This document shows positions 25,150 to 33,299 of a stretch of 64,000 nucleotides of DNA, piece after piece. Below the pieces are notes generated by a model. It saw nothing but the letters and a program-made list of their open reading frames with translations, searched no databases and was not told the DNA's origin. The position numbers and the translations under genes were made by a program. Origin of the DNA: Nitrososphaerota archaeon (lineage in GTDB: Archaea; Thermoproteota; Nitrososphaeria; Nitrososphaerales; CADDZS01); the NCBI GenBank assembly GCA_021325255.1, contig JAJPHP010000071.1, positions 124,001 through 188,000 of the forward strand, read 5' to 3'. Every line of letters starts with the position of its first letter. The stretch's first letter is position 1.

Positions 25150-25986
25150 TCATACAGACTTTCGAGTGCACGCCTGTGCGACGTCCGCCATCCGCGAGAA
25201 CCACACGTCCTGCTTATCTAAAATATGCGAAAGGAGCTTCACCATCACAACCATCCTGTGCCCCCTCCCGCTGACCTGCGGATGGAAACAGATGCTGAAC
25301 AAACCGCCGGGCACGTGCTCGTACATGTAGTCAAAGTCACTCTTCCAGTTCTCGAGCACCGAAGACGCGGCCTTGAGTCCGGAGGAAAACTGCGAGACCT
25401 CAAAGTGCGGATAGTCGTCCAGCGACCAGGAGACTGGCAGCTCGATAAGTTTTGAATCCTTACCGAACCTCATCGGCCCGCTTGAGGAGACCCTGTCCCC
25501 CGTCCTAACCGAATACGGAAGGTAATCATGGGCCATCAGGCTGCTGTCATAGAGGAAACCCTCTCGGATTATCAGGTCCATCGTATTCTTGCTCGGGCTC
25601 CACGCCGGCGCCCTATACCCCTTTGGGTTTACACCAGTGATATTTTTAATCGCCCTATTCCCCTTGCGCAGGACGGCGATCTCCTCCCTGAGATTGAGCT
25701 CCGAGGGCATCTCATGCATGTATCCATGATGACCAATCTCGTGCCCCTTCATATGGATCTCCTTTACTAAGTCACTGAAAGTGTCTACGGAGAAACCCGG
25801 CGTGAAGAAGGTCGCCTTGACACCGTGCCCATCCAGAAGGTCGAGGATCCTGCCGAGGCCGACGGCGCCGAACTCTCCTTGGGAGAGTGAGGTCGGATCC
25901 GTCCTCTTGTTCCTGATGTTAGGCGACATCGTATCAAAGTCGTAGGTGAAGCAGGCGGCGAACCTCTTGCCGGCGGGAAAATTAAT
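25150..25986 (-). CDS. Polysaccharide deacetylase (CE4 family) with an unusual start
   Basis: NodB-homology domain: GVKATFFTPGF, HEIGHHGYMHE (metal-binding His pair), YRAPAWSPS and the His near the C-terminus in SICFHPQVSG. The first CE4 motif, FTYDFDT, lies before the first ATG (25929), in a frame open to a TAA just before TCG-ATT-AAT. No ATG, GTG or TTG precedes the motif, so translation probably starts at the ATT (25984-25986) or the start has been lost. Close relatives in this clade remove acyl or other amide groups from glycans or small molecules (PuuE-like allantoinases belong here). No signal peptide, so possibly intracellular. Confidence 0.75.
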   Translation of the reverse strand: MNFPAGKRFAACFTYDFDTMSPNIRNKRTDPTSLSQGEFGAVGLGRILDLLDGHGVKATFFTPGFSVDTFSDLVKEIHMKGHEIGHHGYMHEMPSELNLREEIAVLRKGNRAIKNITGVNPKGYRAPAWSPSKNTMDLIIREGFLYDSSLMAHDYLPYSVRTGDRVSSSGPMRFGKDSKLIELPVSWSLDDYPHFEVSQFSSGLKAASSVLENWKSDFDYMYEHVPGGLFSICFHPQVSGRGHRMVVMVKLLSHILDKQDVWFSRMADVAQACTRKSV

Positions 25987-26072
25987 CGATTAAAGTCGTT
26001 ACCACACTTGCTCGTAGACTGAGTAGTAACAGAATAAGCTTTTCTTTCCAAGAATTTTCATTGAAACTAGCC

Positions 26073-27668
26073 TTACAAGAAGGAGACGTAAAGCTCCCCA
26101 TTTACAGGATCGTAGAAGATGGCAGAGATATTCTGATTGGGGTAAGTCGCAAGTACCGAGATTGCGGGATTACTGCTTTGAGGAGAAGAGATTGCTACGA
26201 TGCTGTGCAAGCTAGGTTGCCCCGTGGGCTCCTGGTACTGGAACGTCGCGGTAAAATTTCCATTCGCCACGTAGAGCGTGCCGCTGGTACTGTCGAATGC
26301 AACGCTACCGAGCGTGTCGTTCTCGCCGCTCTCTGAAGGAAAGAACCCAGGTATCACGACAGCTCCACCCGAGGAATTTGTCCCCCACTGCCCGTACGTC
26401 GTCGGAGCTGCATCTTGGTTGACCTCAATCTGACCTAAAGCACTCGCGCCGCTCAACACTGTCACGTTTGCGCCCGGCGTCACCCACTCTGTGCAGCAGC
26501 TGAGGTGGCCCTCATCCCACGCGTTGGACATGTACGCTATGCCGGTCTTCTGGTCGTAGGAAAATGAGGAGGGGTAATTCGTGTAAATCTGACCCACGAA
26601 GGCGTTCGTCGAGGTATTCAGAGGCAGGATCTCCCACCCGTGGCCCCCGTCGGCGCCGACGCCGAGCTCGACGACGTACCCCATGTTGTTGACGGGGTCG
26701 AAGAAAGCTCCGGTGTACCTACAGCCGTAGACGCAGTTCGGATCGCTGATGTTCTTCACAAAGTTCAGGTTCCTGTCAAGTATCGTAATTGTGGCAGGGA
26801 GAGAAAAATTCTGTATGGGGTTTGCAAAGTATACATGGCTCTGCGTCGCAAACAACAGGGCGCTGTATCCTGTATCAATGGTATCAATCAGCCTCCCTCC
26901 GGGTTGTATGACGTACGTTGTCTGGGGGTAGAGGTCAATATTTGGTTGAAAGCCGCTCGTGTTCGCGTTAGACGCACTGACGAAGAGCGTCCCATCCTCG
27001 CTCAGAAAGCTTGTAGTTATCGAGTATCCCTTGCTGGGGAGCACAAAGTAACTCGAATTAATGACACTGTTGGTGCTCCCGTTGATCTCCGACACCGTGT
27101 TGTTTGCATTCACTGCGAAGACGAGTCTGTGCGCGCTGTCGAGCAAGAAGGTCTGCGCTCCCTGAAACTTTACAATCATCGGCGGTGAACCCGCGGACGA
27201 CGTTGATGATGAGCTCGAAGTTGATCTAGAGGTTGTTGTCGTAGTAGAAGAGGTGCTACTACTGCTACTGGTTGAAGTTTGCTCAGTGCTCGACGAGGAG
27301 ATAGTTGTGGTTGAGGAGGAGATTGATGACGACGATGTTGTAGAGCTTTCACTGCTAGATGATGACATCGTAGTACTGGAAAAAGATGAAGCACTACTCG
27401 TTGAAGGTGTGTAGGTAGTCACAGTTGACGAGGCGGAAGAAGACAAAGAAGTACTGGCAGATATGGAGGACGTAGAATAGGCCGACGATGAGGAAGACGA
27501 AGCCTGTGACGTTGTAGCGGCAGTACTGGTTGTCCGGGTCGGACCGCCGATCGTGCCAAGCTCTAAGCTTGCGACAATTGCCGCGATGATGATGCCGGCA
27601 GTAATCAGGGAGGAGATGAGTGTTTTTGAAGTTGCTTGATTTTCTTTGTATCGTCGCATAATAGTCAA
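26073..27668 (-). CDS. Surface-anchored beta-propeller-like protein with Ser/Thr stalk
   Basis: A 531-residue protein. An N-terminal membrane anchor (about 14-38) is followed by a very long Ser/Thr stalk (about 43-165) and a ~360-residue beta-rich domain. That domain repeats motifs of YVTN/NHL-like propellers: VFAVNANNTVSEINGSTNSV, MGYVVELGVGADGGHGWEIL, GTLYVANGNFTATFQYQEPT and GELYVSFL at the C-terminus. It is probably an extracellular binding or scaffold protein; no ligand can be named. Start: TTG 27668, or ATG 27659 three codons later. The stalk codons (AGT/TCT/ACT) form a low-complexity tract prone to slippage. Confidence 0.75.
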   Translation of the reverse strand: MTIMRRYKENQATSKTLISSLITAGIIIAAIVASLELGTIGGPTRTTSTAATTSQASSSSSSAYSTSSISASTSLSSSASSTVTTYTPSTSSASSFSSTTMSSSSSESSTTSSSSISSSTTTISSSSTEQTSTSSSSSTSSTTTTTSRSTSSSSSTSSAGSPPMIVKFQGAQTFLLDSAHRLVFAVNANNTVSEINGSTNSVINSSYFVLPSKGYSITTSFLSEDGTLFVSASNANTSGFQPNIDLYPQTTYVIQPGGRLIDTIDTGYSALLFATQSHVYFANPIQNFSLPATITILDRNLNFVKNISDPNCVYGCRYTGAFFDPVNNMGYVVELGVGADGGHGWEILPLNTSTNAFVGQIYTNYPSSFSYDQKTGIAYMSNAWDEGHLSCCTEWVTPGANVTVLSGASALGQIEVNQDAAPTTYGQWGTNSSGGAVVIPGFFPSESGENDTLGSVAFDSTSGTLYVANGNFTATFQYQEPTGQPSLHSIVAISSPQSSNPAISVLATYPNQNISAIFYDPVNGELYVSFL

Positions 27669-27904
27669 TACTTCTTCTTATCGGAGGAAGAATTACTTCC
27701 AGTGCTACAATGTAATGAAGAGCGTTCTTAGAATATATTCCGAATGAGCTCGGGGAGAAGAGCCAACTTCTCTAATAATTTCCTAGTACTCTATTGCATC
27801 GAAACCACGCAAAGACTGCCTACTGATTACTCTATGGTCCCGACGTGATAGCAACCGACCGATCAAAGTTTTGACACAGTGAGGAGGGTCTTTCTCTTAC
27901 TTCT

Positions 27905-28099
27905 TCAATAAGTCTGGTTAATACCTGGCTCCTTCTTGTTACTGCCTTTGCATATCACGCACACTCCGTTCCGGTGGAGGGTAAAGGGAGGTATCTCCGG
28001 ATAACTTGGGTGGCGGACGCAGTGGAGGCAGGCCTCGTAATAAAACGATTCTCCTTCTTCTATAGTTCGTTGTATCAGTGCCAATTTACAATTTCGCAT
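27905..28099 (-). CDS. Small protein with two CxxC pairs
   Basis: A 64-residue ORF with CLHC (about 24-27) and CVIC (about 47-50), plus several His, consistent with a single zinc-binding unit. I do not recognise the family. Standalone between a surface-protein gene and a non-coding stretch. It may be a real small zinc protein; the evidence is the paired cysteines only. Confidence 0.45.
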   Translation of the reverse strand: MRNCKLALIQRTIEEGESFYYEACLHCVRHPSYPEIPPFTLHRNGVCVICKGSNKKEPGINQTY

Positions 28100-28190
28100 C
28101 TCTCTCTCAGACGTATGACTTGTTTTCTTCGAGAGGAGTGAGAAGTGGCAGCAGTACTAAAGAGTGCATTTTTGCTGTTTTTCTGTAACA

Positions 28191-28210
28191 TTAGAACAAG
28201 GGCGTTCTAA
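28191..28210. repeat. Inverted repeat TTAGAAC-N6-GTTCTAA
   Basis: Perfect 7+7 palindrome (28191-28197 and 28204-28210) followed by a third half site GTAGAAC at 28213. Could be a regulator site. Confidence 0.45.
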
Positions 28211-28408
28211 CAGTAGAACAAAGCAGTAAGCATGGGAGTTATATCGTCTTACTGGTGCTAAAATTCATTTGACAACGGTGTGGGGGTTACAATCTTTCTT
28301 CTAGACACTATTACTATTGCCGCTACAAAGTTCTAGTACAACCAAATGGGTTCCCTACTACAGCATGCCTGACATCACACCGAAGGTCCTTGCGTCTATT
28401 CTAGCAGA

Positions 28409-28427
28409 TTCTAAAGCGGACTTAGAA
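28409..28427. repeat. Inverted repeat TTCTAA-N7-TTAGAA
   Basis: Perfect 6+6 palindrome with the same core as the repeat at 28191-28210 in opposite polarity, about 36 bp upstream of the truncated permease sequence. Confidence 0.4.
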
Positions 28428-28462
28428 CGCTCTAGCAACTATACTGAAGGCGATGGATCGAG

Positions 28463-28684
28463 AGTATCCTAGGGATCCAGATGGGTTTCATAGCTAGCGG
28501 TGCCGTGCTCGTCGAGACAATATTCTCGTATCCCGGCACAGGCCTTTTGATCTACCAGGCCGTCCTGGCGCGGGACTATCCATCGTTGCAGGGCGCTTTC
28601 TTCATACTAACGGTCACAGTTCTCGCCGCTGTCTTCATCGCTGATCTTCTAAACTCGGTGCTCGACCCGCGAATCAGGAGGTAA
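28463..28684 (+). pseudogene. 5'-truncated DppB-type ABC permease
   Basis: Only the last ~73 codons of a peptide/nickel permease remain: SILGIQMGFIASGAVLVETI then FSYPGTGLLIYQAVLARDYP and ending in LLNSVLDPRIRR. This is the standard C-terminal end of the DppB family, normally ~310-340 residues. Upstream, the frame is closed by a TGA and the sequence is non-coding, so more than three quarters of the gene is missing. The DppC, DppD and DppF genes downstream are intact and start five bases later, so the fragment may still contribute to translation coupling but cannot make a channel alone. Confidence 0.8.
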
Positions 28685-28689
28685 GTAAT

Positions 28690-29613
28690 TTGGTAGAGAT
28701 AGTCGAGAACAAGAATAAGGAGAAAGCACTTCCGGAGGTAACCACCTCTTCGGAAAAGTTCAGCTCCTCCTTCTGGAGGCTACTGAGGGAGTTTGTAATT
28801 TCACCGAAGGGACTCTTTGGCATAACTGTGATAGCGATCTTCATAGTTCTCCCTTACCTCAGGCCCTTCCTCACAAAGTACCCACCGCTCAAGACCGGCG
28901 CCGGAGGCCCGAACCTCCCTCCATCCCACCTGCACCTCATGGGCACGACGAGCCTCGGGCAGGACGTGTACAGCCAGTTCCTAGCCGGAGGATTCGTGTC
29001 GGTTGAGGTTGGTATCCTCACCGGAGTGTTCAGCACGCTGCTCGTGATAGCGATAGGAATTCCGGCAGGCTACTTTAGAGGCATCGGAGGGCAGATACTA
29101 ACTCTCTTCACCGACGTCTTCCTCGTCATCCCCGTCCTTCCATTAATTATAATCCTCGCCGTGTATTCCGGCCCGAGTGTCACAAACCAGATAATCATCT
29201 TGACCTTGCTCACTTGGCCCTTCGCTGCGCGGGTAGTTAGGGCGCAAGTCTTGAGTCTGAGGGAGCGTACATTCGTCGAGAGCGGTGTAGCGGCCGGCGG
29301 AAGCAGCTTCAGGCTCATGTTTGGCGAGATACTCCCCAACGTCTACCCCCTCGTCCTCTCAAACGGCGTGCTCACAATAGTGTTCGCTATACTCTTCCAG
29401 GCCGCCATCGCCTTCCTCGGCCTTGGCGACCCTACTGTTGTAAGTTGGGGCAATATGCTATACAACGCAGAGCTAGTGGGCGCGGTCTCGAGCGGCGAGT
29501 GGTGGTGGGTGATTCCGCCAGGCCTTGGGATAACGGTCCTTGCTCTCGCGTTTTCCCTCGTCGTGCTCCAGCTCGACAAGGTGTTCAACATACGCTCCAG
29601 GACGGCATGGTAG
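28690..29613 (+). CDS. DppC-type ABC transporter permease
   Basis: A 307-residue inner-membrane permease of the oligopeptide/dipeptide/nickel family. Six hydrophobic segments are visible, with the N-terminal OppC-type helix (LFGITVIAIFIVLPYL) and the extracellular DPxG-like start GTTSLGQDVYSQFLAGGFVS. The EAA loop lies around ESGVAAGGSSFRLMFGEILP. TTG start at 28690, five bases after the truncated DppB stop. It overlaps the downstream ATPase gene by seven bases, so the three genes form an operon. Confidence 0.9.
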   Translation: MVEIVENKNKEKALPEVTTSSEKFSSSFWRLLREFVISPKGLFGITVIAIFIVLPYLRPFLTKYPPLKTGAGGPNLPPSHLHLMGTTSLGQDVYSQFLAGGFVSVEVGILTGVFSTLLVIAIGIPAGYFRGIGGQILTLFTDVFLVIPVLPLIIILAVYSGPSVTNQIIILTLLTWPFAARVVRAQVLSLRERTFVESGVAAGGSSFRLMFGEILPNVYPLVLSNGVLTIVFAILFQAAIAFLGLGDPTVVSWGNMLYNAELVGAVSSGEWWWVIPPGLGITVLALAFSLVVLQLDKVFNIRSRTAW

Positions 29614-30620
29614 CTCTCCAGGGGAACAGAAAATTGGCTACTCCTTTGCTTTCCGTCCAGAACCTGAGCATCGCATACAGGATACGCGAGAAGTACTACG
29701 AAGCCGTCAGGGACGTCAGTTTCGACCTCGATGAGGGCGAGAGTGTTGCACTCGTCGGAGAGTCAGGGTCCGGCAAGTCCACAATCGGCCTCTCGATACT
29801 CGGACTCCTTCCAAAGAACGCCAGGATCACCTCCGGCAGGATACTGTTCGGGGGAAAAAGCTTAGGCGATCTGAGTCGCGAGGAGATGCGCACCCTGCGG
29901 TGGAAGCAGATCTCCATGATATTTCAGGGGTCGATGAACTCACTCGACCCGATATTCAAGGTCGGAGATCAGATGGTCGAGCTCCTGCGCTTCCACAAGG
30001 GGATGAGCAAGCAAGAGGCTAAAACCATCAGCGCAGAGTTCATCCAGAGCGTCGGACTCAAGCCCTCCGCCTTGGACCTGTACCCGCATGAACTCTCGGG
30101 CGGGATGAAGCAGCGCGTAGTCATTGCTCTTGCGCTGCTGCTAAACTCGAATCTTCTGATTGCTGACGAGCCCACGACCGCGCTCGACGTCACGACCCAG
30201 GCTGAGATAGTCGCCCTAATGCTCAGGCTCAAAGCATCGCACAACATGTCGATGATATTCATCACCCACGACCTGAGCCTAGTCCCCAACCTCTGTTCCA
30301 AGGTCGTGGTGCTGTACGGAGGCGCGTCGATGGAACGCGGCCCGATCTCCGAGGTCTTCTCAAAGCCGATGAATCCCTACACCAAGGCTCTGATCAACTC
30401 AGTGCTCACCCTCGAACGCAAGGACACGATGCCTATACCTGGAGACCCGCCCACACTGAGGAGCATGCCCAACGGCTGCCCCTTCAGCCCGAGGTGCGCC
30501 TCCGCTTTCCTAGAGTGCGAGAGCGTGTTCCCAGAGGAGTACAATGTCAGCAATGCTAAGGTCAGGTGCCTACTATACAGGACCAAGAAGCAAGAGCAGC
30601 AAGAGTTGGAGAGAGCCTAG
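29607..30620 (+). CDS. DppD-type ABC transporter ATP-binding protein
   Basis: A ~337-residue ATPase. P-loop GESGSGKST at residues 51-59, signature LSGGMKQR, Walker B LLIADEPTTALD, H-loop in FITHDLSLVP, and the C-terminal oligopeptide-type tail NGCPFSPRCASAFLECE. ATG 29607 is chosen because it overlaps the DppC stop and starts just before the conserved LLSVQNLSIAY; a longer frame upstream lies within DppC. It pairs with the DppF homologue to energise transport. Confidence 0.92.
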   Translation: MVALQGNRKLATPLLSVQNLSIAYRIREKYYEAVRDVSFDLDEGESVALVGESGSGKSTIGLSILGLLPKNARITSGRILFGGKSLGDLSREEMRTLRWKQISMIFQGSMNSLDPIFKVGDQMVELLRFHKGMSKQEAKTISAEFIQSVGLKPSALDLYPHELSGGMKQRVVIALALLLNSNLLIADEPTTALDVTTQAEIVALMLRLKASHNMSMIFITHDLSLVPNLCSKVVVLYGGASMERGPISEVFSKPMNPYTKALINSVLTLERKDTMPIPGDPPTLRSMPNGCPFSPRCASAFLECESVFPEEYNVSNAKVRCLLYRTKKQEQQELERA

Positions 30621-30625
30621 AACAA

Positions 30626-31588
30626 ATGCTGGTCGAGACACAGGAATTTCTCGTTGTAAACTCAATCACCAAGAGGTTCGCCCAGCGCGGAGACGCGGAG
30701 CGCAAGGTGGTCGCGGTAGACAATGTCTCCTTCAGTATTCCGAAGGGCGAGATAGCTGGCCTTGTAGGAGAGTCCGGATCAGGTAAAACAACGTTGGGCA
30801 AAATACTGGTGAACCTGACGCAACCAGATTCCGGCGAGGTCTTGCTAGAGGGGAAGAAGATCCTTGATTCAAGGAAGGGGTTCAAGCGGGAGAGCCGGCG
30901 GGGGTTCTCGATGATCTTTCAGGATCCGTACGAAGCGCTCAACCCTGCGAAGAGAACGTTTGACACAATCGCTTTCCCCGCGAGGGTCAACGGCGTCAAG
31001 AAGGAAGAACTTCGAAGGATGGTCTACGACGCGATGAGGGACGTCAAGCTCACCCCACCCGAGGAGTTCGCGTACAAGTATCCGCACCAGCTGAGCGGGG
31101 GCCAAAGGCAGAGGGTTGCAATCGCGAGGTCGATAATACTGAGGCCGCAGTTCCTGGTCCTCGACGAGCCGACCTCGATGCTCGACGCTTCGCTCAAGGT
31201 CGGGATTATGAACCTACTCTCCGAGATACTGAAGAGGTATCGCATGACCGCAATTCTGATCACGCATGACCTCGCGGTCGCGGCGAGGATGTGCTCTCGC
31301 TTGCTCGTCATGTACAGGGGGAGCATCGTGGAGGAGGGAAGTTCTTCGGATGTGATATCAAATCCCAGCCACCCCTACACAATGTCGCTGATCTCTGCCA
31401 TACCGCAACTTGGAACCGAGCTCAAGCCAATCAGCCTTGAAGCCGGGGACACTACTAACCTAGGAGAAAAGTATTGCAAGTTCTATCCAAGGTGCCCGTG
31501 GAGGTTCGAGCGTTGCCGGGTGGAAGAGCCGGCGAACTATGTACTTGGCAAGAATCACTCGGCAAAGTGCTTTCTCTATACGTCTTAG
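30626..31588 (+). CDS. DppF-type ABC transporter ATP-binding protein
   Basis: A ~320-residue ATPase, second of the heterodimer. P-loop GESGSGKTT, signature LSGGQRQR, Walker B FLVLDEPTSMLD, H-loop LITHDLAV, and the Cys tail FYPRCPWRFERC. ATG 30626 lies six bases after the DppD stop. The next gene (HyuB) is convergent, ten bases beyond the stop, so the transport operon ends here. A missing DppB partner is discussed under 28463. Confidence 0.92.
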   Translation: MLVETQEFLVVNSITKRFAQRGDAERKVVAVDNVSFSIPKGEIAGLVGESGSGKTTLGKILVNLTQPDSGEVLLEGKKILDSRKGFKRESRRGFSMIFQDPYEALNPAKRTFDTIAFPARVNGVKKEELRRMVYDAMRDVKLTPPEEFAYKYPHQLSGGQRQRVAIARSIILRPQFLVLDEPTSMLDASLKVGIMNLLSEILKRYRMTAILITHDLAVAARMCSRLLVMYRGSIVEEGSSSDVISNPSHPYTMSLISAIPQLGTELKPISLEAGDTTNLGEKYCKFYPRCPWRFERCRVEEPANYVLGKNHSAKCFLYTS

Positions 31589-31598
31589 GGCATGCGTG

Positions 31599-33299
31599 CT
31601 ATTTTTGCTTCCTCTTCTTACGTCGATAGTACGACGGATAGTTTCTCCTGACGTATGAGCTGCTCAAGAGTCCGTTTGCCAGATCCTCTTCGATCTTCTC
31701 CCTCTCTCTGCTCTTGGGGCTGCCGAAGCCACCTCCGCCGGACGTCCTAATCTCTATGCTGTCGCCACGCCTTAGCCCCACGCTGCTCTTCGCGGGGATT
31801 ACTGTTCTCTTGCGAGCTTCGTGCAGCACTACTTCAACTGGCACACCATCAGCTCCGCCTTTCAACCCCCACGGCGGGTGTCTGGAGGACCTATCCGACA
31901 CGACGGTGACGACCGACGATTCGCCGGTCATCTCAAACATCCTGACGAGTCCGCACCCGCCCCTGAACCTCCCGGCGCCGGAACTATCGGGTCTGAACTC
32001 GTACCTCCTGACTATCACAGGAAGCGTACGCTCGATGTCCTCAATCGGCGTGTTCATCGTGTTTGTCATGTTGCACTGAATACCGTCCAGCCCATCCATC
32101 TTCGGCCTCGCGCCGAGACCCACACCCATCGTCTCGTAGAACGCCCAAGGCCGACCGCTGTGGAATCCTCCCATCATGATGTTGTTCATCGAGCCGCCAG
32201 AGGCCGCTGGTACCTTGTCTGGGAGCACCTTTGAGAGTACTCTGAAGATCAGGTCCGCGTTTCTCTGGCTAGTCTCGAGGTTCCCGATGGCGACCGCGTG
32301 GGGGTATGTAGGATTCAGGATGATCCCCTGCGGGGCGCGGACTCTCATCACCGAGAATGTTCCGTGGTTTGCGGGAACATCGTCCCCGAGCAGCGCCCTG
32401 GTTACGTAGTGCACACCTGAAAGCGTCACGCCGAAGACGGAGTTCATCGGGTTCTCGACCTCGGCCGCGGTCCCAGTGTAGTCAAACTCGAGCGTTTCGC
32501 CGCCTTCGCGGAGAGTTATCTTTAGCTTCAGCTTGATGTCCAGACCGTCGGGGTCCTCGAGAAAGTCCTCCGCAGAGTACTCTCCCGCTCTCATGCGAGC
32601 GAGCCTAGATCGTATCATCCTCTCGGCATAGGCGAAAGCAAGGTCGGACGACTCTACGAAATTCTCAACTCCATACTTTTGGATAATCTCCAATACTCTC
32701 CTTTCTCCCACATGATTTGCAGCGACCTGAGCTTTGAGGTCGCCCGACCTCTCCTCGGCGGTGCGCGAGTTAGAAGTGATGAAGGACAATACCTGCCTCT
32801 CAAACTCGCCGCGGCGCATGAGGTAAGTGGGATTGATCACAAGTCCTTCCTCGTGCAGGCTGCGAGCGTCCACGGAGATACTGCCCGGAACCCTCCCTCC
32901 GACGTCCGAGTGGTGCGCCTTGTTCGCGGCGAAAGCGACTATCCTCCCGGCGTGAAAAATCGGTCGCACGACCGTGATGTCGTTGAGATGAGTGCCCGCG
33001 ATGTAGGGGTTGTTTGTTACGACCATCGACCCCTCTTCCAGTGCAATATTTTCCACTTCGCACCTCTCGAGGATATTCTTGAGGCCCCATGGAAGCGACC
33101 CGAGGTGGACTGGTATGTGCTCGGCCTGCGCAAGTAGCCTTCCCTCGCTGTCGAATATCGCGGCCGAGTGGTCCATCCTCTCCTTGATGTTGGGCGAGTA
33201 GGACGAATTTCTTAGGGCGATGCCCATCTCCTCGCTAGCGTAAAGAAGAGAGCTCCTTATCAGGTCGGATGTTATTTGATCAACCACTTGGCTATTCAC
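31599..33299 (-). CDS. hyuB: Hydantoinase B / oxoprolinase-type subunit (HyuB)
   Basis: A ~566-residue subunit of an ATP-dependent hydantoinase/5-oxoprolinase/acetone-carboxylase family enzyme. Landmarks: LRNSSYSPNIKERMDHSAAI, HIPVHLGSLPWGLK, VVTNNPYIAGTHLNDITVVR, ANKAHHSDVGG and the C-terminal GRFRGGCGLVRMF and SGGGGFGSPKSRERE. With HyuA it opens hydantoin-like or lactam rings using ATP. The GTG at 33297-33299 overlaps the HyuA stop (GTGA) and is the most natural start; a longer frame would run 48 bp into hyuA. The enzyme is cytosolic; substrate unknown. Confidence 0.9.
   Translation of the reverse strand: MNSQVVDQITSDLIRSSLLYASEEMGIALRNSSYSPNIKERMDHSAAIFDSEGRLLAQAEHIPVHLGSLPWGLKNILERCEVENIALEEGSMVVTNNPYIAGTHLNDITVVRPIFHAGRIVAFAANKAHHSDVGGRVPGSISVDARSLHEEGLVINPTYLMRRGEFERQVLSFITSNSRTAEERSGDLKAQVAANHVGERRVLEIIQKYGVENFVESSDLAFAYAERMIRSRLARMRAGEYSAEDFLEDPDGLDIKLKLKITLREGGETLEFDYTGTAAEVENPMNSVFGVTLSGVHYVTRALLGDDVPANHGTFSVMRVRAPQGIILNPTYPHAVAIGNLETSQRNADLIFRVLSKVLPDKVPAASGGSMNNIMMGGFHSGRPWAFYETMGVGLGARPKMDGLDGIQCNMTNTMNTPIEDIERTLPVIVRRYEFRPDSSGAGRFRGGCGLVRMFEMTGESSVVTVVSDRSSRHPPWGLKGGADGVPVEVVLHEARKRTVIPAKSSVGLRRGDSIEIRTSGGGGFGSPKSREREKIEEDLANGLLSSSYVRRNYPSYYRRKKRKQK

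Larger units (their letters stand above)
28100..28462. other. Non-coding stretch replacing the 5' part of a permease gene
   Basis: No gene-like frame is seen. Two inverted repeats with the same core, TTAGAAC/GTTCTAA, occur at 28191-28210 and 28409-28427, plus further half sites (GTAGAAC at 28213, GTTCTAG near 28331). The right edge is where similarity to DppB-type permeases begins. Confidence 0.5.

Noticed and set aside
26640..27188. 182-codon open frame opposite the propeller-like protein
   Set aside because: Antisense shadow; the minus-strand gene has a clear anchor, stalk and beta repeats.
27176..27480. Repeats in the Ser/Thr codon tract as a CRISPR or satellite array
   Set aside because: The repetition is simple codon-level redundancy of a Ser/Thr stalk without spaced units.
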